A stretch of DNA of 64,000 bases from Castellaniella denitrificans (GCF_042653765.1 NZ_JBHSEZ010000001.1:620001-684000); one strand, 5' to 3'; positions 17,503 to 29,140 are shown, numbered from the stretch's first letter. Notes: generated from the sequence alone by a model not told the origin. A program made the numbers and translations.

Positions 17503-18135
17503 CTATCCATGAGTGGTGCGCCCATCCGCCGGCCGGGAAGCGTGGTCGCACCAGGCCTGGTGAAGCTGGAACACGCGCCGACGCAGCGCGTCCAGGTCGG
17601 TCGCGTCATCGTTGACGATGACGTCGTCGGCCGCCGCGAGGCGCTCCGCCCTGGACGCCTGAGCGGACATGATACGCTCAATGGTGCTGCGCGTCAGCCC
17701 GCTGCGGGCCTGCACCCGGCGCACCTGGGTCTCCGGATCGCAGTCGACCACGCAGATGCGGTCCACCCGTTCGCGCCAGCGGCCGGACTCGACCAGCAAG
17801 GGCACGACGAGCACGAGATAGCGCCCCCGGACCCGCTCCGCTTGGTCGAGCACGGCCTGGCCGATCAGGGGATGCAGCACGGATTCGAGCCGCCGCCGCG
17901 CCGCCGGATCGGCGAAGGCGCGCGCGCGCATCCAGTCCCGGTCCATGGCGCCGTCCGGGGCGATCGCATCCGCGCCGAACGCCGCCCGCAGCGGCTCGAT
18001 CGCGGCGCCGCCCGGCGCCGTCAGTTCATGGGAGATCTGGTCGGTGTCGATGACCGCCGCGCCCCATTCGGCCAGCCAGTCGGCCACCTTGGTTTTGCCC
18101 GAGCCGATGCCCCCGGTCAGGCCGATGGAAAACAT
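17503..18135 (-). CDS. coaE: Dephospho-CoA kinase
   Basis: A 210-residue kinase for the last step of coenzyme A synthesis, the 3'-phosphorylation of dephospho-CoA. The P-loop GLTGGIGSGKT is at residues 5-15, DTDQISHEL at about 30-38 covers the substrate-binding Asp, and LVVPLLVES and RVQARSGLTRSTIERI form the lid region. The ATG at 18135 follows gggga at good spacing and gives the family-typical length. It sits 20 nt downstream of pilD and just upstream of zapD on the minus strand. Confidence 0.96.
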   Translation of the reverse strand: MFSIGLTGGIGSGKTKVADWLAEWGAAVIDTDQISHELTAPGGAAIEPLRAAFGADAIAPDGAMDRDWMRARAFADPAARRRLESVLHPLIGQAVLDQAERVRGRYLVLVVPLLVESGRWRERVDRICVVDCDPETQVRRVQARSGLTRSTIERIMSAQASRAERLAAADDVIVNDDATDLDALRRRVFQLHQAWCDHASRPADGRTTHG

Positions 18136-18155
18136 GGCATCCCCGCGTGACGAAT

Positions 18156-18902
18156 TCAGAACCATGACTGTACCGCAAGCGGAGCCAGCATCCACGCGCC
18201 GGCGGCCAGGGCGATGCAGGGCCCGAAGGGATACGGCCGCCGCCAGCCGCCGCGCCGGCCCAGGCTGCCCGGCAGCCCCAGCACGCAGGCTAGCCAGAGG
18301 ATGCCGACAGCGGCTTCCAGCCCGAGCCAGCCCGCCAGCGCGGCCAGGCATTTCATGTCGCCGCCGCCGAAACCGTCCCGTCCGCGCACGCGGCGATACA
18401 GCCACGCCATGCCGGCCAGGCCCGCCCAGGCCAGGGCGGACGCGCCGACGGCGGCGGCCGGGTCCCGGGCGCCCAGCAGCCAGCCGGCCGCCATGAGCGG
18501 CAGGGTGAGCGCATCCGGCAGAAGGCCGCTGCGCGCATCGATCCAGGCCAGCGCGGCCAGGACGAGGGCCAGCGGCACGAGCCCGGCATCGCCGCCGGCC
18601 GCCAGCAGCCCCGCCGCCAGCCCCAGCAGCAGCGCCATCGCGACGTCCCGGACCGGCCGCCAGGCCCGCGACGGGGCGGCCGCCGCCGCGGCCCACAGCG
18701 TGCGCGCCGTGGCCGGTTCGCCGGCATCCAGTCGATCCGCATAGGCCTGGGCCCAGCGCCCCAGCAGGGCGCCCACGCACATGCCCGCGGCCACGGCCAG
18801 CCCGCTCGCGCCCCAGGCCGCCGCACCCCGCGTCACGGCCGCCTGGGGCGCAAGCTCCTGGAACAGGCTGCCCGCCCACCCGGCCATCGTCCCCCATCCC
18901 AT
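18156..18902 (-). CDS. pilD: Prepilin peptidase (type IV leader peptidase, A24)
   Basis: A 248-residue polytopic aspartic protease that cleaves type IV prepilin-like leaders. The two catalytic Asp motifs are present: WIDARSGLLPDALTLP and FGGGDMKCLAALAGWLG (GxGDxK type). The start at ATG 18902 is fixed by a perfect AGGAGG seven bases upstream. It is shorter than the ~285-residue norm. The N-terminal region lacks the paired CxxC cysteines and conserved methyltransferase segment, so it may process leaders without N-methylation. No pilin genes are in the window. First gene of the coaE-zapD-mdtABC run. Confidence 0.9.
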   Translation of the reverse strand: MGWGTMAGWAGSLFQELAPQAAVTRGAAAWGASGLAVAAGMCVGALLGRWAQAYADRLDAGEPATARTLWAAAAAAPSRAWRPVRDVAMALLLGLAAGLLAAGGDAGLVPLALVLAALAWIDARSGLLPDALTLPLMAAGWLLGARDPAAAVGASALAWAGLAGMAWLYRRVRGRDGFGGGDMKCLAALAGWLGLEAAVGILWLACVLGLPGSLGRRGGWRRPYPFGPCIALAAGAWMLAPLAVQSWF

Positions 18903-18954
18903 CGCCAAGCCTCCTGCAAATGCGTAGAATGGCGGCTTCACGATCCTGTCCGCC

Positions 18955-19653
18955 ATGACCATGCCGCGCGCCCTTTCCCACACGATTCCCCGCCTGCTCA
19001 GCCTGGGGCTGCTGGCCCTGCTGGCCGCCTGCGCCCAGCAGCGCGAACCCGGCTTCTATGACGTCTCGCGCGGCGATACGGTGTCCGACGCCCGGCACCG
19101 CGCCCAGGGCGATGCCGGCACGGTCGCCCCCGCGCAACTGCAATTCGGATTCGGTTCCGACAGCCAGAAGAAACCGGCGCCGGAAAGCGACGCCGGGGCC
19201 GCGCGGCCGGCCGGAGCCGGCGCCGCGGACACCGCCGGGCAGTCCGCCCGCCCGGCCGGCCCCGGGAACACGCCCCAGGAACTGGCCGAGACCCGGACCT
19301 ACCTGGGCACCATCGCATGCCCCGCCGGACAACAGGCCTGCCCGGCGCGCCGCATGACCCTGACCCTGGCGCCGGACGGCCAGTGGCGCGCCCGCAGCGC
19401 GCCGCTGGACGGCACGGCCGCCACCGCCACGATGGGCTGCTGGCACCTGGTGTCCACCGATCCGGCCCGCATCGTGCTGCAGACCGGCGACCAGGCCCGC
19501 GCCACGCTGGAATTCATCCAGTCGAACGTCCTGCGCCTGACCCGGCTGGACGGCCAGGCCCCCTTGCTGGAATCCCGGCTGACCCGCCAGGCGGATATCG
19601 ACCCCATCCAGGAACTGGCCGCGAAACCGGCCGAAGCCTGCGCCACGCACTGA
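18955..19653 (+). CDS. NlpE-like outer-membrane lipoprotein
   Basis: A 232-residue lipoprotein with a signal peptide ending in the lipobox LLAAC (Cys26). After a low-complexity Ala/Gly-rich linker (about 65-105), a domain from residue ~112 begins TYLGTIACPAGQQACPARR and continues with a MTLTLAPDGQW strand, which matches the NlpE N-terminal beta-barrel pattern (YxGTxxC...). NlpE proteins sense copper or envelope stress and signal surface contact; that role here is inferred. The gene diverges from pilD, with a possible TAGAAT -10 at 18925-18930. Its last 140 bases overlap the antisense tail of the LuxR-type gene. Confidence 0.75.
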   Translation: MTMPRALSHTIPRLLSLGLLALLAACAQQREPGFYDVSRGDTVSDARHRAQGDAGTVAPAQLQFGFGSDSQKKPAPESDAGAARPAGAGAADTAGQSARPAGPGNTPQELAETRTYLGTIACPAGQQACPARRMTLTLAPDGQWRARSAPLDGTAATATMGCWHLVSTDPARIVLQTGDQARATLEFIQSNVLRLTRLDGQAPLLESRLTRQADIDPIQELAAKPAEACATH

Positions 19654-19960
19654 GCCCGGGCGCCTGGGCGGCGCCTCCGGCGGATGATCCGGGGTCGCCC
19701 GGGCCGGTACCCGGCCCGCCCGAGGGCCTGGACAGGCAATAGCGCGTCAATTCGACCACGTTGCGCACGCGCAGTTTCTGGAATATCCGCGCCCGATGGG
19801 CTTCGATCGTGCGCTGCGTGACCCCGAGCTCGACGGCGATGTACTTGTTGGACCGCCCCCGCGTGAGGTAGTCCGTCACTTCCCGCTCGCGGATCGTCAG
19901 GCGGCCCAGCGGCCCTTCCTGGCCATCCGGGTATTCTCGAACCGAATCGCTTTCCAGCAT
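19514..19960 (-). CDS. LuxR/FixJ-type HTH protein without receiver domain
   Basis: A 148-residue protein whose first ~78 residues are a complete LuxR-family DNA-binding domain: LTIREREVTDYLTRG, SNKYIAVELGVTQRTIEAHR and VRNVVELTRYCL, closest to FixJ-type response regulators. No receiver or autoinducer domain precedes it. The remaining ~70 residues are Gly/Pro/Arg/Ser-rich with no domain, and partly antisense to the convergent lipoprotein gene (overlap 19514-19653). The tail may be an accident of a missing stop codon. The start at 19960 has gggggag upstream. It may share a transcript with panC upstream, or use the spacer that carries a palindrome near 20022-20040. Confidence 0.7.
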   Translation of the reverse strand: MLESDSVREYPDGQEGPLGRLTIREREVTDYLTRGRSNKYIAVELGVTQRTIEAHRARIFQKLRVRNVVELTRYCLSRPSGGPGTGPGDPGSSAGGAAQAPGLSAWRRLRPVSRPVPGWGRYPPGGSAGIPARGPGRPAGSGAGRSTG

Positions 19961-20021
19961 GGAGGCTCCCCCTGTTCATTGTTGTATGCAGGGGGATTCT
20001 GCATGACCCGCGCGGGCGGCG

Positions 20022-20040
20022 CACCTGTCAGTTCTGACAG
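20022..20040. promoter_or_regulatory. Palindromic operator-like site CTGTCAG-TT-CTGACAG
   Basis: A perfect seven-base inverted repeat around a two-base centre, in the short spacer between the panC stop and the LuxR-type gene. It is a candidate binding site for that regulator or another dimeric repressor. The position is given to within a base or two. Confidence 0.4.
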
Positions 20041-20085
20041 CTTGCCGCGCCCCGGGAATCCTCTCTGGAGCGACGTCCTGGAACC

Positions 20086-20928
20086 CTAGAACTCCAGGTT
20101 GTCGATCAGCCGCGTCGCGCCCAGGCGGGCGGCCGCCAGCACGACCAGGGGCTCTCCGTCGCGGATTTCCTGGCCGGTGGGGGGCTGCAGGTCGCGCTGG
20201 CGGCGCACGGCGACGTAATCCGGATCCCAGCCGCGCTCGCGCAGGGCCTGCATGGCCTGGCCTTCCGCCGTGGCGGCATCCGCGCGGCCGCCCTGGACCT
20301 GGTCGCGCACCCGCTGCAGCAGGCCGTACAGGTTGGGGGCCTCGGCCCGCTCCTGCGCGCTGAGGAAGCGGTTGCGCGAGGACAGCGCCAGGCCGTCGGC
20401 GTCGCGCACGGTCTCGTGGGCGAGGATTTCCACCGGCAGCTGGAACTGGCGGCACATGGCGCGCACCACCATCAGCTGCTGGTAGTCCTTCTTGCCGAAC
20501 ACGGCCACGCGCGGCTGGACACAGGAGAACAGCTTCAGCACCACGGTGCTGACGCCCATGAAGAAATCGGGCCGGAACTCGCCCTCGAGGATCTTGCCCA
20601 GGGCCTCGCCGGGCTGGATGCGGAAATTCTGCGGCTCCGGGTACAGCTCCCGCTCGTCGGGCGCGAACAGCACGTAGACGTCGCGCTCGGCCTCGAGCTT
20701 CTCGATGTCCTCGGCCAGGGTGCGGGGATAGCGGTCGAAGTCCTCGTTCGGGCCGAACTGCAGCCGGTTGACGAAGATGCTGGCCACCACGGGATCGCCG
20801 TGCTGGCGCGCCAGCCGCATCAGCGACAGGTGCGCGGCATGCAGATTGCCCATGGTGGGCACGAAGGCCACGCGCAGTTGGCCGCGCAGCTGATCGCGCA
20901 ATGCCTCGATGGAATGAACGACTTTCAC
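20086..20928 (-). CDS. panC: Pantothenate synthetase
   Basis: A 280-residue PanC, which joins pantoate and beta-alanine with ATP to make pantothenate. Conserved segments are FVPTMGNLH (about 23-31), SIFVNRLQFGPNEDFDRYPR, VFGKKDYQQL and DGLALSSRN. The nucleotide-binding HxGH motif reads HAAH here, with Gly replaced by Ala; both histidines are kept. Everything else, including length and C-terminal ATRLIDNLEF, is normal, so an active enzyme is expected. It is encoded after DUF3460 and scpA on the same strand (23 nt after the scpA stop). Together with coaE it covers two steps toward coenzyme A. Confidence 0.95.
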   Translation of the reverse strand: MKVVHSIEALRDQLRGQLRVAFVPTMGNLHAAHLSLMRLARQHGDPVVASIFVNRLQFGPNEDFDRYPRTLAEDIEKLEAERDVYVLFAPDERELYPEPQNFRIQPGEALGKILEGEFRPDFFMGVSTVVLKLFSCVQPRVAVFGKKDYQQLMVVRAMCRQFQLPVEILAHETVRDADGLALSSRNRFLSAQERAEAPNLYGLLQRVRDQVQGGRADAATAEGQAMQALRERGWDPDYVAVRRQRDLQPPTGQEIRDGEPLVVLAAARLGATRLIDNLEF

Positions 20929-20951
20929 AGGGGATTCTCCGGCACGCGGCC

Positions 20952-21824
20952 TCAGGCCGAGCGCGTATAGGACAGTCTGACGTACAGCGGCGCGTAAGGC
21001 GCCGCCTGGGTGATTTCCAGCAGGGATTCGCGGACCAGTTCCAGCAGCGCCAGGAAATGGACCACGATGACGGCGGCAGGCTCGCCCATGCGGATGCGCT
21101 CCAGGAACAGCTCGGTGAATTCCATGAAGCGCACGCCCGACAGGCGGCGCAGGATGTGGCTCATGTGGTCGCGCACGGACAGTTGCTCGCGGGTGATGCG
21201 GTGGCTGGCGTTCAGGCGCGCCCGGTGCAGGATCGCCGACCAGGCCTCGCGCAGGTCATCCGCCGACACTTCCGGCAGCAGCCGCTCGACCTCGAAATCG
21301 GCCGCGGCATGCGCCACCAGGAAATCGCGGCCCACGCGCGGCATCTCGTCCAGCCGCCGGGCCGCCAGTTTCATGCGCTCGTATTCCAGCAGGCGGCGCA
21401 CCAGTTCGGCGCGCGGATCCTCGGCTTCCTCGCCGCTGTCGGACTGTCGCACCGGCAGCAGCATGCGCGACTTGATCTCGATGAGCAGCGCCGCCATCAG
21501 CAGATACTCGCCCGCCAGTTCCAGGTTGGACCGCCGCACCTGCTCGACGTAGGCCAGGTACTGGGCGGTGACCTCGGCCATGGGAATGTCGAGCACGTTG
21601 AAGTTCTGCTTCCGGATCAGGTAGAGCAGCAGGTCCAGCGGCCCCTCGAAGGCTTCCAGGAAGACCTCGAGCGCATCGGGCGGGATGTAGAGATCCTGGG
21701 GGATGGCGAACAGCGGCTCGCCGTACAGGCGCGCCAGGGCGACGTGGTCGACCACGTCGGGGGTGCTGTCTTCCGTGGGCGCCATCAGGGCGTCCAGCCC
21801 GGGATCGGGCGGCCTGGGCGGCAT
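20952..21824 (-). CDS. scpA: Segregation and condensation protein A
   Basis: A 290-residue kleisin subunit of the Smc-ScpAB complex that helps compact and segregate the chromosome. The conserved core includes FEGPLDLLLYLIRKQNFNVLD (shown from about residue 59), AGEYLLMAALLIEIKSRMLLP and the C-terminal winged-helix segment VVHFLALLELVRESLLEI. About 45 residues precede the core, which is common in this group. It starts nine bases after the DUF3460 stop and is followed by panC. scpB and smc are not in the window. Confidence 0.94.
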   Translation of the reverse strand: MPPRPPDPGLDALMAPTEDSTPDVVDHVALARLYGEPLFAIPQDLYIPPDALEVFLEAFEGPLDLLLYLIRKQNFNVLDIPMAEVTAQYLAYVEQVRRSNLELAGEYLLMAALLIEIKSRMLLPVRQSDSGEEAEDPRAELVRRLLEYERMKLAARRLDEMPRVGRDFLVAHAAADFEVERLLPEVSADDLREAWSAILHRARLNASHRITREQLSVRDHMSHILRRLSGVRFMEFTELFLERIRMGEPAAVIVVHFLALLELVRESLLEITQAAPYAPLYVRLSYTRSA

Positions 21825-21833
21825 GAGGCCGGA

Positions 21834-22025
21834 TCAGGCCTTCTGGTAGTAGACGTAGGGGTCCTGGGCCACGCGGGCCGCGCGGAAGCCTTCCTGCAGT
21901 TCGGGATCCAGTTCCTTGTCCCAGAGGCGGGCGCGGCCGGCGAACTGGCGCGACTCGGTGTCGGGATGATCCGATTTGTACTGGTTCAGGAACTGGGTCA
22001 GTTCGGATTCAAAGTTGTTTGCCAT
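21834..22025 (-). CDS. DUF3460-family small protein
   Basis: A 63-residue acidic protein beginning MANNFESELTQFLNQYKSDH and ending with DPYVYYQKA, matching the DUF3460 pattern of small betaproteobacterial proteins located in front of scpA. No signal, membrane segment or metal motif is visible, and the function is unknown. Translation may begin at the ATG at 22025; no strong ribosome site is present. It heads the scpA-panC run and diverges from the MFS gene with a 72-nt spacer that must hold both promoters. Confidence 0.85.
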   Translation of the reverse strand: MANNFESELTQFLNQYKSDHPDTESRQFAGRARLWDKELDPELQEGFRAARVAQDPYVYYQKA

Positions 22026-22097
22026 AATAGTGCCGTAGTGATCTTCATGACCGATTGCGCCCAAGTTTACTGCACTCGGACGCAGGCAGCCCGACCG

Positions 22098-23525
22098 ATG
22101 TCAGAACCCTCCCCCGCCGACGCCCCCCACGCCCCCCTGACCCGCGAATTGCGGATGATTCCCCTGATCGTCGGCTGCGCCCTGTTCATGCAGATGCTCG
22201 ACGCCACGGTGGTCGCCACCGCCCTGCCCGCCATGGCGCTGGATTTCGGCGCCACGGCGGTGCACATGAACGTCACCATCACGGCCTACCTGCTGGCCAC
22301 GGCCGTGTTCGTGCCCATCAGCGGCTGGGCGGCCGACCGCTTCGGCGCCCAGCGCGTGTTCCTGGCCGCCATCGCCCTGTTCACGCTCAGCTCCGTCGCC
22401 TGCGCCGCGGCCCAGGACATCCCCCAGCTCGTCGCCGCCCGCCTCGTGCAAGGCGCGGCCGGCGCGATGATGGTCCCGGTCGGGCGCATCATCCTGCTGC
22501 GGCGCATCCCGAAGGGGGAACTGCTCAAGGCCATGGCCTTCCTGACCCTGCCGGCGCTGCTCGGGCCGGTGCTCGGGCCGCCCGTGGGCGGCTTTCTGGT
22601 GACCTACGCCTCGTGGCACTGGATCTTCCTGATCAACATCCCGGTCGGCGTGCTGGGCATGGCCCTGGTGCTGCGCTACATCCCCCGCGACATGCCCGAT
22701 GGCCGCCCGCGCCTGGACACGATCGGCTTCATGCTCAGCGGGGTCGCCCTGGCCGCCCTGCTGACCAGCCTCGAAGCCATCGGGCACCGCAGCCTGGGCG
22801 TCGGCCCGACCGTGGGACTGGTGGCGCTGGGCCTGGCATGCGGGGCGCTCTACGTCCGGCACGCCCGCCACGTGCCCTACCCGATCATCGACCTGAGCCT
22901 GCTGCGCACCCATACCTTCGCGGTTTCGGTGCTGGGCGGCAACCTGTGCCGCTTCGCGGTCGGCGCCTCGCCCTTCCTGCTGGCCATCCTGCTGCAGGTG
23001 GGCTTCGGCCTGTCCGCCTTCTCAGCGGGGATGATCACCTTCACCTCGGCGGCCGGGGCCATGCTGATGAAGCTGGTGGCCACGCCCATCGTGCGCCGCT
23101 TCGGCTTTCGCCCCGTGCTGACGGCCAACGCGCTGATCACGGCGGTCTCCATCGCCGCCTGCGCGCTGTTTCGCGCCGACACCCCGGTCTGGATCATGGT
23201 GTCGGTCCTGCTGGTCGGCGGCTTCTTCCGGTCCCTGCAGTTCACGGCGGTCAACGCCCTGACCTACGCCGACCTGGACGCCGCGCAGATGAGCCGCGCC
23301 AGCAGCTTCGCGGCGATGGCGCAGCAGATGGGCATCAGCCTGGGCGTGGCCTGCGCGGCGACCACGCTGAACCTGAGCATGAGCCTGCGCGGCGGAGTGG
23401 AGGCCGACCGCGTCGACGTGATCTGGGGCTTCGTGGTCACGTCCCTGTTCGTGGCGGCATCGGCCCTGTCATTCCGGCGCCTGTCCCGCCGGGCCGGCAG
23501 CCAGCTGCACGCCCGCGCCCGCTGA
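22098..23525 (+). CDS. MFS drug exporter, DHA2 (EmrB/QacA) type
   Basis: A 475-residue polytopic transporter with 12-14 predicted membrane segments. DHA2 signatures include LDATVVATALPAMA in TM1, GWAADRFGAQRVFL (motif A) between TM2 and TM3, and GPVLGPPVGGFLVTY (motif C, antiporter) in TM5. It would export drugs or metabolites by proton antiport; substrates are unknown. No adaptor (EmrA) gene is adjacent. Its last 57 bases overlap the convergent XRE regulator. It diverges from DUF3460. Confidence 0.93.
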   Translation: MSEPSPADAPHAPLTRELRMIPLIVGCALFMQMLDATVVATALPAMALDFGATAVHMNVTITAYLLATAVFVPISGWAADRFGAQRVFLAAIALFTLSSVACAAAQDIPQLVAARLVQGAAGAMMVPVGRIILLRRIPKGELLKAMAFLTLPALLGPVLGPPVGGFLVTYASWHWIFLINIPVGVLGMALVLRYIPRDMPDGRPRLDTIGFMLSGVALAALLTSLEAIGHRSLGVGPTVGLVALGLACGALYVRHARHVPYPIIDLSLLRTHTFAVSVLGGNLCRFAVGASPFLLAILLQVGFGLSAFSAGMITFTSAAGAMLMKLVATPIVRRFGFRPVLTANALITAVSIAACALFRADTPVWIMVSVLLVGGFFRSLQFTAVNALTYADLDAAQMSRASSFAAMAQQMGISLGVACAATTLNLSMSLRGGVEADRVDVIWGFVVTSLFVAASALSFRRLSRRAGSQLHARAR

Positions 23526-24320
23526 TTCGGAGCTTTCCCGACTGTTCAGCAGCATCACCAGCTTGCAGTCCGGCCGGATCGCCAGCCGGAAGGTGAACTG
23601 CCGGAAACGCAGCCGCCCGTCCGCCGGGTGCTGGAATTCCCGCAGGCCGCCTTCCCGGTCCACCACGACCTGGCGCGTCCAGGCCCTGGCGAACAGCGGG
23701 CTGCCGGCCTGCAGCTCGGCCACCAGCGCCCCGATGCCGGGTTCGCCCGCCAGCGCCGCCACGTCGGCGCGGAATTCGGCCACCACCCGGCTGGCGCGCT
23801 CCTCCCAGTCCACCACCAGCGCGCGCGCGGCCGGATCCAGGAAGATGTAGCGCAGCAGATTGGGCTGCCCGCGCGCGGGCCAGCCGTCGAACACCCGCAG
23901 CAGGGCGGCGTTGCAGGCCAGCACGTTCCAGGACTGGTCCAGCACGTAGGCCGGGCAGCGGATGCTGTCGACGCAATCCTGCAGGCCGTCGGGCAGGGCA
24001 ATCGCGTCCAGGCGGCCGGCCTCGGGATCGGCGCACTCGGCCAGGCTGAACAGGTAGTGCCGCTCGGCGCGCGCCAGCCGCAGGGCCTCGGCCAGGCGGC
24101 ACCACACGTCCACGGACACGGACACCTCGCGCCCCTGCTCGATCCAGGTGTACCAGGTGGTGCTGATGCCGCACAGCTGGGCGATTTCCTCGCGCCGCAG
24201 GCCCGGCGTGCGGCGCCGGACACCGGGCGGCAGGCCGTGATCGGCCGGCGCGACGCGCGCCCGGGCGCTGCGCAGGAAGGCGCCCAGTTCCCGGCGCCGG
24301 GCCGCGTCATCGCGCGACAC
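23469..24320 (-). CDS. XRE-type regulator with MmyB-like ligand domain
   Basis: A 283-residue regulator with an N-terminal HTH (about 15-85; RRTPGLRREEIAQLCGISTT is diagnostic) and a C-terminal MmyB-like ligand-binding domain (about 105-260; YVLDQSWNVLACN and FRQFTFRLAIRPDCKLVML). Members of this family repress nearby oxidoreductase or efflux genes in response to small hydrophobic ligands. The adjacent MFS exporter is the obvious candidate target but is convergent. The final ~20 residues are low-complexity and read antisense through the MFS 3' end (23469-23525). It follows metH by 51 nt on the same strand. Confidence 0.88.
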   Translation of the reverse strand: MSRDDAARRRELGAFLRSARARVAPADHGLPPGVRRRTPGLRREEIAQLCGISTTWYTWIEQGREVSVSVDVWCRLAEALRLARAERHYLFSLAECADPEAGRLDAIALPDGLQDCVDSIRCPAYVLDQSWNVLACNAALLRVFDGWPARGQPNLLRYIFLDPAARALVVDWEERASRVVAEFRADVAALAGEPGIGALVAELQAGSPLFARAWTRQVVVDREGGLREFQHPADGRLRFRQFTFRLAIRPDCKLVMLLNSRESSESAGAGVQLAAGPAGQAPE

Positions 24321-24371
24321 GATCGTCTCCGGGACGGGCGGCGGGCGGGGCGGCGCGGCGCATCGTCAGTC

Positions 24372-28181
<3,810 letters not shown>

Positions 28182-28191
28182 TGTATCGTCG

Positions 28192-28227
28192 CGTATCGCG
28201 CCGGGACGCATAAACCGGCGCGATACG
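28192..28227. repeat. Perfect 13-bp inverted repeat in the metH leader
   Basis: Arms cgtatcgcgccgg (28192-28204) and ccggcgcgatacg (28215-28227) flank a ten-base loop, gacgcataaa. It lies between the cobC stop (28239) and the metH start. No U-tract follows on either strand, so it is not a standard terminator. It could be a processing or attenuation hairpin, or a protein-binding palindrome. Confidence 0.75.
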
Positions 28228-28238
28228 CCGTCAACGCT

Positions 28239-28874
28239 TCATAGCTCAAGCATCAGGGCCTCGCCCTGGGGCGGCGGCGCTTCCCGCACGGCGGCGGCGC
28301 AGGCCGCCGACAGCCGCGCCGCCAGGCCGGCGGGATCGCCGGAATCGGACCCGGGCCATCCCCCCGCCTCACCGGCCATGGCGGCGATCCGCGCGGCCCG
28401 CCAGGCCCGCAGCATGCGGATGGTGCCCCCATGGCAGACCAGGATGGCGTCCCGCCCGGCCGCGCGCACGGACTCCCCGCCCCGCGCCACCCGCCGCATC
28501 ATGGCCAGGGCCGATTCCCCGCCGCCCGGCGCATGATGCACGGGATCGGCCGCCCAGGCGTCGACCGCCGCGCGGCCGATGGCGTCCCAGGACAGGCCTT
28601 CCCAGGCGCCGAAATCCATTTCCCGCCAGCAAGGATCCGTCTCCACCGCAAGGTCCATGCGATCCGACAGGGCGCGGGCCAGTTCGACGCAGCGCAGGGC
28701 GGGGCTGCTGAGCAGGCGCCCGAAACCCCTCCACGGCTGGCCGGGATGACGGCCCGCGTCCCAATCCGCCAGCCAGGCGGCCAGGCCGTGCGTCCGGGCG
28801 GGCACGTCCAGCCGGCCGTAGCAATGGCCGGGCGGGATATCGGGCACGGTGTGGCGGATCAGCAATAGCCTCAT
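28239..28874 (-). CDS. cobC: Histidine phosphatase, alpha-ribazole phosphatase-like
   Basis: A 211-residue histidine-phosphatase-family protein. The phosphohistidine motif LIRHT is at residues 5-9, CYGRLDVPARTHGL fits the CobC subgroup (GxCYGxxDVPL), and the second catalytic His is in ILVCHGGTIRML near 145-155. CobC removes the 5'-phosphate from alpha-ribazole phosphate or adenosylcobalamin phosphate in the last steps of cobalamin assembly. The neighbourhood (metH after, cobS and cobT nearby) supports that function over a generic phosphatase. It diverges from the 51-codon gene at 28985. Confidence 0.85.
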   Translation of the reverse strand: MRLLLIRHTVPDIPPGHCYGRLDVPARTHGLAAWLADWDAGRHPGQPWRGFGRLLSSPALRCVELARALSDRMDLAVETDPCWREMDFGAWEGLSWDAIGRAAVDAWAADPVHHAPGGGESALAMMRRVARGGESVRAAGRDAILVCHGGTIRMLRAWRAARIAAMAGEAGGWPGSDSGDPAGLAARLSAACAAAVREAPPPQGEALMLEL

Positions 28875-28906
28875 GACCGGCTCCGCGCCCCGGCGATCTT
28901 CTCCGG

Positions 28907-28935
28907 TTCAAACAGCCTAGGGTTTACCCTATAAT
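28907..28935 (+). promoter_or_regulatory. Sigma70-like promoter with overlapping palindrome
   Basis: -35 TTCAAA (28907-28912), 17-base spacer, and consensus -10 TATAAT (28930-28935), upstream of the small gene at 28985. The inverted repeat AGGGT-TT-ACCCT (28919-28930) abuts the -10 box and could be an operator, possibly also for divergent cobC. Confidence 0.6.
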
Positions 28936-28984
28936 GATGCGAGTTCCATCCCATCTTCAGCGACTCCAAGTCAAGGACAGCGAC

Positions 28985-29140
28985 ATGTTGGCTCCCTTCT
29001 CGAACTATCCCGTCAACGAAGCCTTCGAACGCCTGATGGCCGAAGAACGCGCTGCGCGCGCCGCCCGGCCGCGCGCCGGACTGGTCCAGCGCATCCTGAA
29101 CGCCCTGTCCGGCACCCGTCCGGCCGCTTCGCACGCCTGA
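28985..29140 (+). CDS. Small hypothetical protein, 51 residues
   Basis: A short gene beginning MLAPFSNYPVNEAFERLMAE, followed by an Ala/Arg-rich stretch and an amphipathic C-terminus (GLVQRILNALSG). A sigma70-type promoter lies about 50 bases upstream, and aaggac precedes the ATG at normal spacing, which supports real expression. No domain, signal peptide or metal site is recognised. It lies between cobC (divergent) and cobS (convergent). The function is unknown; a link to B12 metabolism is only suggested by position. Confidence 0.65.
   Translation: MLAPFSNYPVNEAFERLMAEERAARAARPRAGLVQRILNALSGTRPAASHA

Noticed and set aside
28182..28211. metH start at the more upstream ATG 28211
   Set aside because: It would place the inverted repeat inside the coding region and adds ten residues not expected in MetH; ATG 28181 or GTG 28145 fit better.
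28182..28238. SAM, SAH or cobalamin riboswitch in front of metH
   Set aside because: The leader is under 60 bases and holds only the inverted repeat; none of the conserved aptamer cores fit.
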